From assembly GCA_900549945.1 (NCBI GenBank), contig URQJ01000108.1, positions 1 to 6,419 on the forward strand: a stretch of DNA of 6,419 nucleotides, read 5' to 3'. A model generated the notes under the pieces. The model made no database searches, was not told the DNA's origin, and saw only the letters and a list, made by a program, of their open reading frames with translations. The stretch is from an uncultured Oscillospiraceae bacterium. Its GTDB lineage: Bacteria; Bacillota; Clostridia; Oscillospirales; Acutalibacteraceae. Below, one piece after another: positions 5,232-6,419 of this stretch (position 1 is its first letter; the number at the start of each line of letters is the position of its first letter). The position numbers and the translations under genes were made by a program.

Positions 5232-5588
5232 TTAACCCGCTTCTGCGATGAGCAGCGCCGTCATCTCCTCGACGGTGCCCCCGCCGACCTGCACGACCGC
5301 TTCCCCCTCGAGCCGCAGCACATAGCTGTACGTCCGTGCCGCGCCGCCTTCGCTGTAGTCGATCAAGATCTGATACAGATCCGGATCGCCGCCGCTTTTC
5401 GCCTGCGTCGTGCTCGTGATCGTATAATCGCTGGCGCCCTGCGCCTCCATGCGCGCCGCAAAGCACGCTTCGGCATACGCCTCGGCGATCTTCGATCTCT
5501 CCAGCGGGCTTTTGACCGCCTCTGCGCAGGCCGCAAGGCCGCAGAGCAGGAGCGCCGCCAGCAGGCAGGCCGAAAGTTTTCGTTTCAC
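5232..5588 (-). CDS. Small lipoprotein of unknown function
   Basis: I do not recognise a family. The 118-residue product starts with a basic n-region (VKRK), a hydrophobic stretch LSACLLAALLLCG and a lipobox LAAC with the lipidated cysteine at residue 21. It is therefore expected to be exported and anchored to the outer face of the cell membrane. The mature part of about 98 residues has an Ala/Glu-rich helix (SKIAEAYAEACFAARMEAQG) followed by what look like beta strands (DYTITSTTQAKS, LYQILIDYSE, ARTYSYVLRLEGEAVVQVGG). The GTG at 5588-5586 is chosen over the ATG at 5669 because AAAGGAGG (5597-5604) lies 8 bases upstream and the signal peptide then starts at residue 1. It follows the beta-galactosidase by 85 bases with a hairpin between; no promoter is seen in the gap, so expression may depend on readthrough. 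Function and link to galactoside use are unknown. Confidence 0.8.
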   Translation of the reverse strand: MKRKLSACLLAALLLCGLAACAEAVKSPLERSKIAEAYAEACFAARMEAQGASDYTITSTTQAKSGGDPDLYQILIDYSEGGAARTYSYVLRLEGEAVVQVGGGTVEEMTALLIAEAG

Positions 5589-5596
5589 GCCGTCCG

Positions 5597-5604
5597 CCTC
5601 CTTT
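5597..5604 (-). promoter_or_regulatory. Ribosome binding site selecting the GTG start of the lipoprotein
   Basis: AAAGGAGG, 8 bases from the GTG at 5588. It is nearly a perfect match to the 16S rRNA 3' end and rules out the upstream ATG at 5669 as the real start. Confidence 0.8.
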
Positions 5605-5630
5605 ATCGCCGCAAATTCAAAATCGAACAG

Positions 5631-5661
5631 GCCGCACCATACGGCGGGCGCACGGTGCGGC
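5631..5661 (-). terminator. Intrinsic terminator-like hairpin after the beta-galactosidase
   Basis: GCCGCACC and GGTGCGGC make a perfect 8-bp GC-rich stem around a 15-base loop, starting 12 bases after the beta-galactosidase stop. Downstream on the minus strand is CTGTTCGATTTTGAATTT, which is T-rich but not a clean U-tract. Termination is probably partial, which would let some transcript continue into the lipoprotein gene. Confidence 0.5.
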
Positions 5662-5673
5662 GAAATCATTCGG

Positions 5674-6419
5674 TTATTCCACGGTGAGGTCGAAGCGGAA
5701 CGCGAGCTTTTCCTCGTCGAGGCGCATGGCCTTTGTGAGCTGCGGGCCGCAGCTGTTCGAGCCGACGCCGCTCATCTTGTAATCGAAGCAGAACACCATG
5801 TCCGGGCTCTCCGTGAGCTCGTAGTTGTGCTTCTTTCCGGCAAGCTCCTCCTGCGTGTAGGCGGAAAGGTTAAACGAGAAATCGGCGGGGCTCGTCACGG
5901 TCACCGCGCCTGCGCCGTCCGTAACGGTGACGGACTTGCAGCCGAAGCGGCTTCCGTTCTCCTGCGGCTTCACGTAGTCCTCAAAGAGATCGTCGGCGCG
6001 CTGTGCGAAGCGGCCGAGGTACGAGGCCTGATGCTTGTCGCAGTAGGATTCATACGGCCCGTAGCCGAAATACTCCGCCGTGCTGAACGTCTTCGGCAGG
6101 AACATCCGAAGGCCGAAGCGCGGCAGGAAAACCAGCTCCGTGTCGCGCGTGCCGTCGATTTCTGCACGGATGCGGCCTGTGCCGTCGATCTCAAACCGGC
6201 ACTCGAGCCTGAGGAACGGCCGGCGGTACACGGCCGCGAGGCCCAGCGCGCAGGTGATCGCCGCCACGCCGTTTTCCACGGTGCAGCCGCAGTCGTACAC
6301 CTTGACGCTCGGGCAGTCGTAGCCGATTTTCTTCCAGTCCGCATCGACATACTGGTCGTTGTCGGTCGGCGCGCGGTTGATTGCGATGCCGCAACTGGGG
6401 CGTTTCCGCATATAAAACC
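5674..6419 (-). CDS. lacZ: Beta-galactosidase, GH2 LacZ type, C-terminal ~248 residues (5' end outside window)
   Basis: This is the C-terminal 'beta-galactosidase small chain' domain of a LacZ-type GH2 enzyme, which hydrolyses terminal beta-galactosides such as lactose. The frame is open through base 6419, so the ATG at 6411 is internal and the catalytic TIM barrel is missing. Counting from that Met, family landmarks are INRAPTDND (11-19), FGYGPYESYCDKHQASYLG (115-133), YVKPQENGSRFGCK (146-159), KKHNYEL and GVGSNSCGPQL near the end. Two deviations from E. coli LacZ stand out. The Trp usually before RAPTDND is Asn (residue 12), and the GDDSW region reads GSNSCGP, so the Trp equivalent to W999 is Cys; I recall the latter from clostridial homologues. 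No signal peptide can be judged. A different GH2 specificity cannot be excluded from this domain alone. Confidence 0.93.
   Translation of the reverse strand, partial: FYMRKRPSCGIAINRAPTDNDQYVDADWKKIGYDCPSVKVYDCGCTVENGVAAITCALGLAAVYRRPFLRLECRFEIDGTGRIRAEIDGTRDTELVFLPRFGLRMFLPKTFSTAEYFGYGPYESYCDKHQASYLGRFAQRADDLFEDYVKPQENGSRFGCKSVTVTDGAGAVTVTSPADFSFNLSAYTQEELAGKKHNYELTESPDMVFCFDYKMSGVGSNSCGPQLTKAMRLDEEKLAFRFDLTVE

Noticed and set aside
5669..5669. ATG at 5669 as the start of the lipoprotein gene
   Set aside because: It would place 27 non-signal residues ahead of the signal peptide, lies within the gap just after the beta-galactosidase stop and has no ribosome site. The GTG at 5588 has an excellent one.

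Overview
The window looks like a piece of a high-GC Clostridia-type (Firmicutes) genome, possibly from a gut or other anaerobic community. The support is strong AGGAGG-type ribosome sites, some GTG and TTG starts, an AraR-type GntR/LacI hybrid regulator, a short Firmicutes-type mannose-6-phosphate isomerase and a short lipoprotein. All seven credible genes lie on the minus strand, so transcription runs from the right end to the left end. The long plus-strand reading frames are shadows caused by high GC.

Layout in order of transcription. Bases 6419-5674 hold the C-terminal part of a GH2 (LacZ-type) beta-galactosidase whose N-terminus lies beyond the window. A GC-rich hairpin at 5631-5661 follows it, then a small orphan lipoprotein (5588-5232). 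Next is a 203-base AT-rich control region with a very good promoter and TTGTAC-type operator elements, which drives an AraR-like sugar-responsive repressor (5028-3940). Then comes a class I SAM-dependent methyltransferase (3774-2998) with its own promoter, a leader of about 120 bases and base composition unlike its neighbours. Last is a sugar-phosphate operon: manA (2860-1901), a PfkB/KdgK-like sugar kinase (about 1831-863) and phosphopentomutase deoB (841 to beyond base 1, truncated by the window edge).

How the genes fit together: beta-galactosidase releases hexoses from galactosides. ManA connects mannose-6-P with fructose-6-P, the kinase phosphorylates a keto-sugar (2-keto-3-deoxygluconate is the best guess), and DeoB interconverts ribose-1-P and ribose-5-P. 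The repressor appears to control itself. No matching operator is visible in front of manA, so its control of the operon is not shown. The methyltransferase has no evident role in sugar metabolism and looks like an inserted cassette.

The most striking signal is inside deoB. The first 94 codons match the high-GC neighbours, but from about base 559 leftward the same open frame continues in a different codon dialect (many GGA, AGA and AGG codons, lower GC). The switch falls just after the conserved GKDTTVGHWEIAG active-site segment, which points to intragenic recombination or a chimeric assembly join. A second anomaly is a possible +1 frameshift at the start of the kinase gene. I see no defence system, CRISPR array, tRNA, rRNA or insertion sequence, and no clear sign of an undescribed system. 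No gene-free stretch exceeds 300 bases; the longest is 5029-5231.
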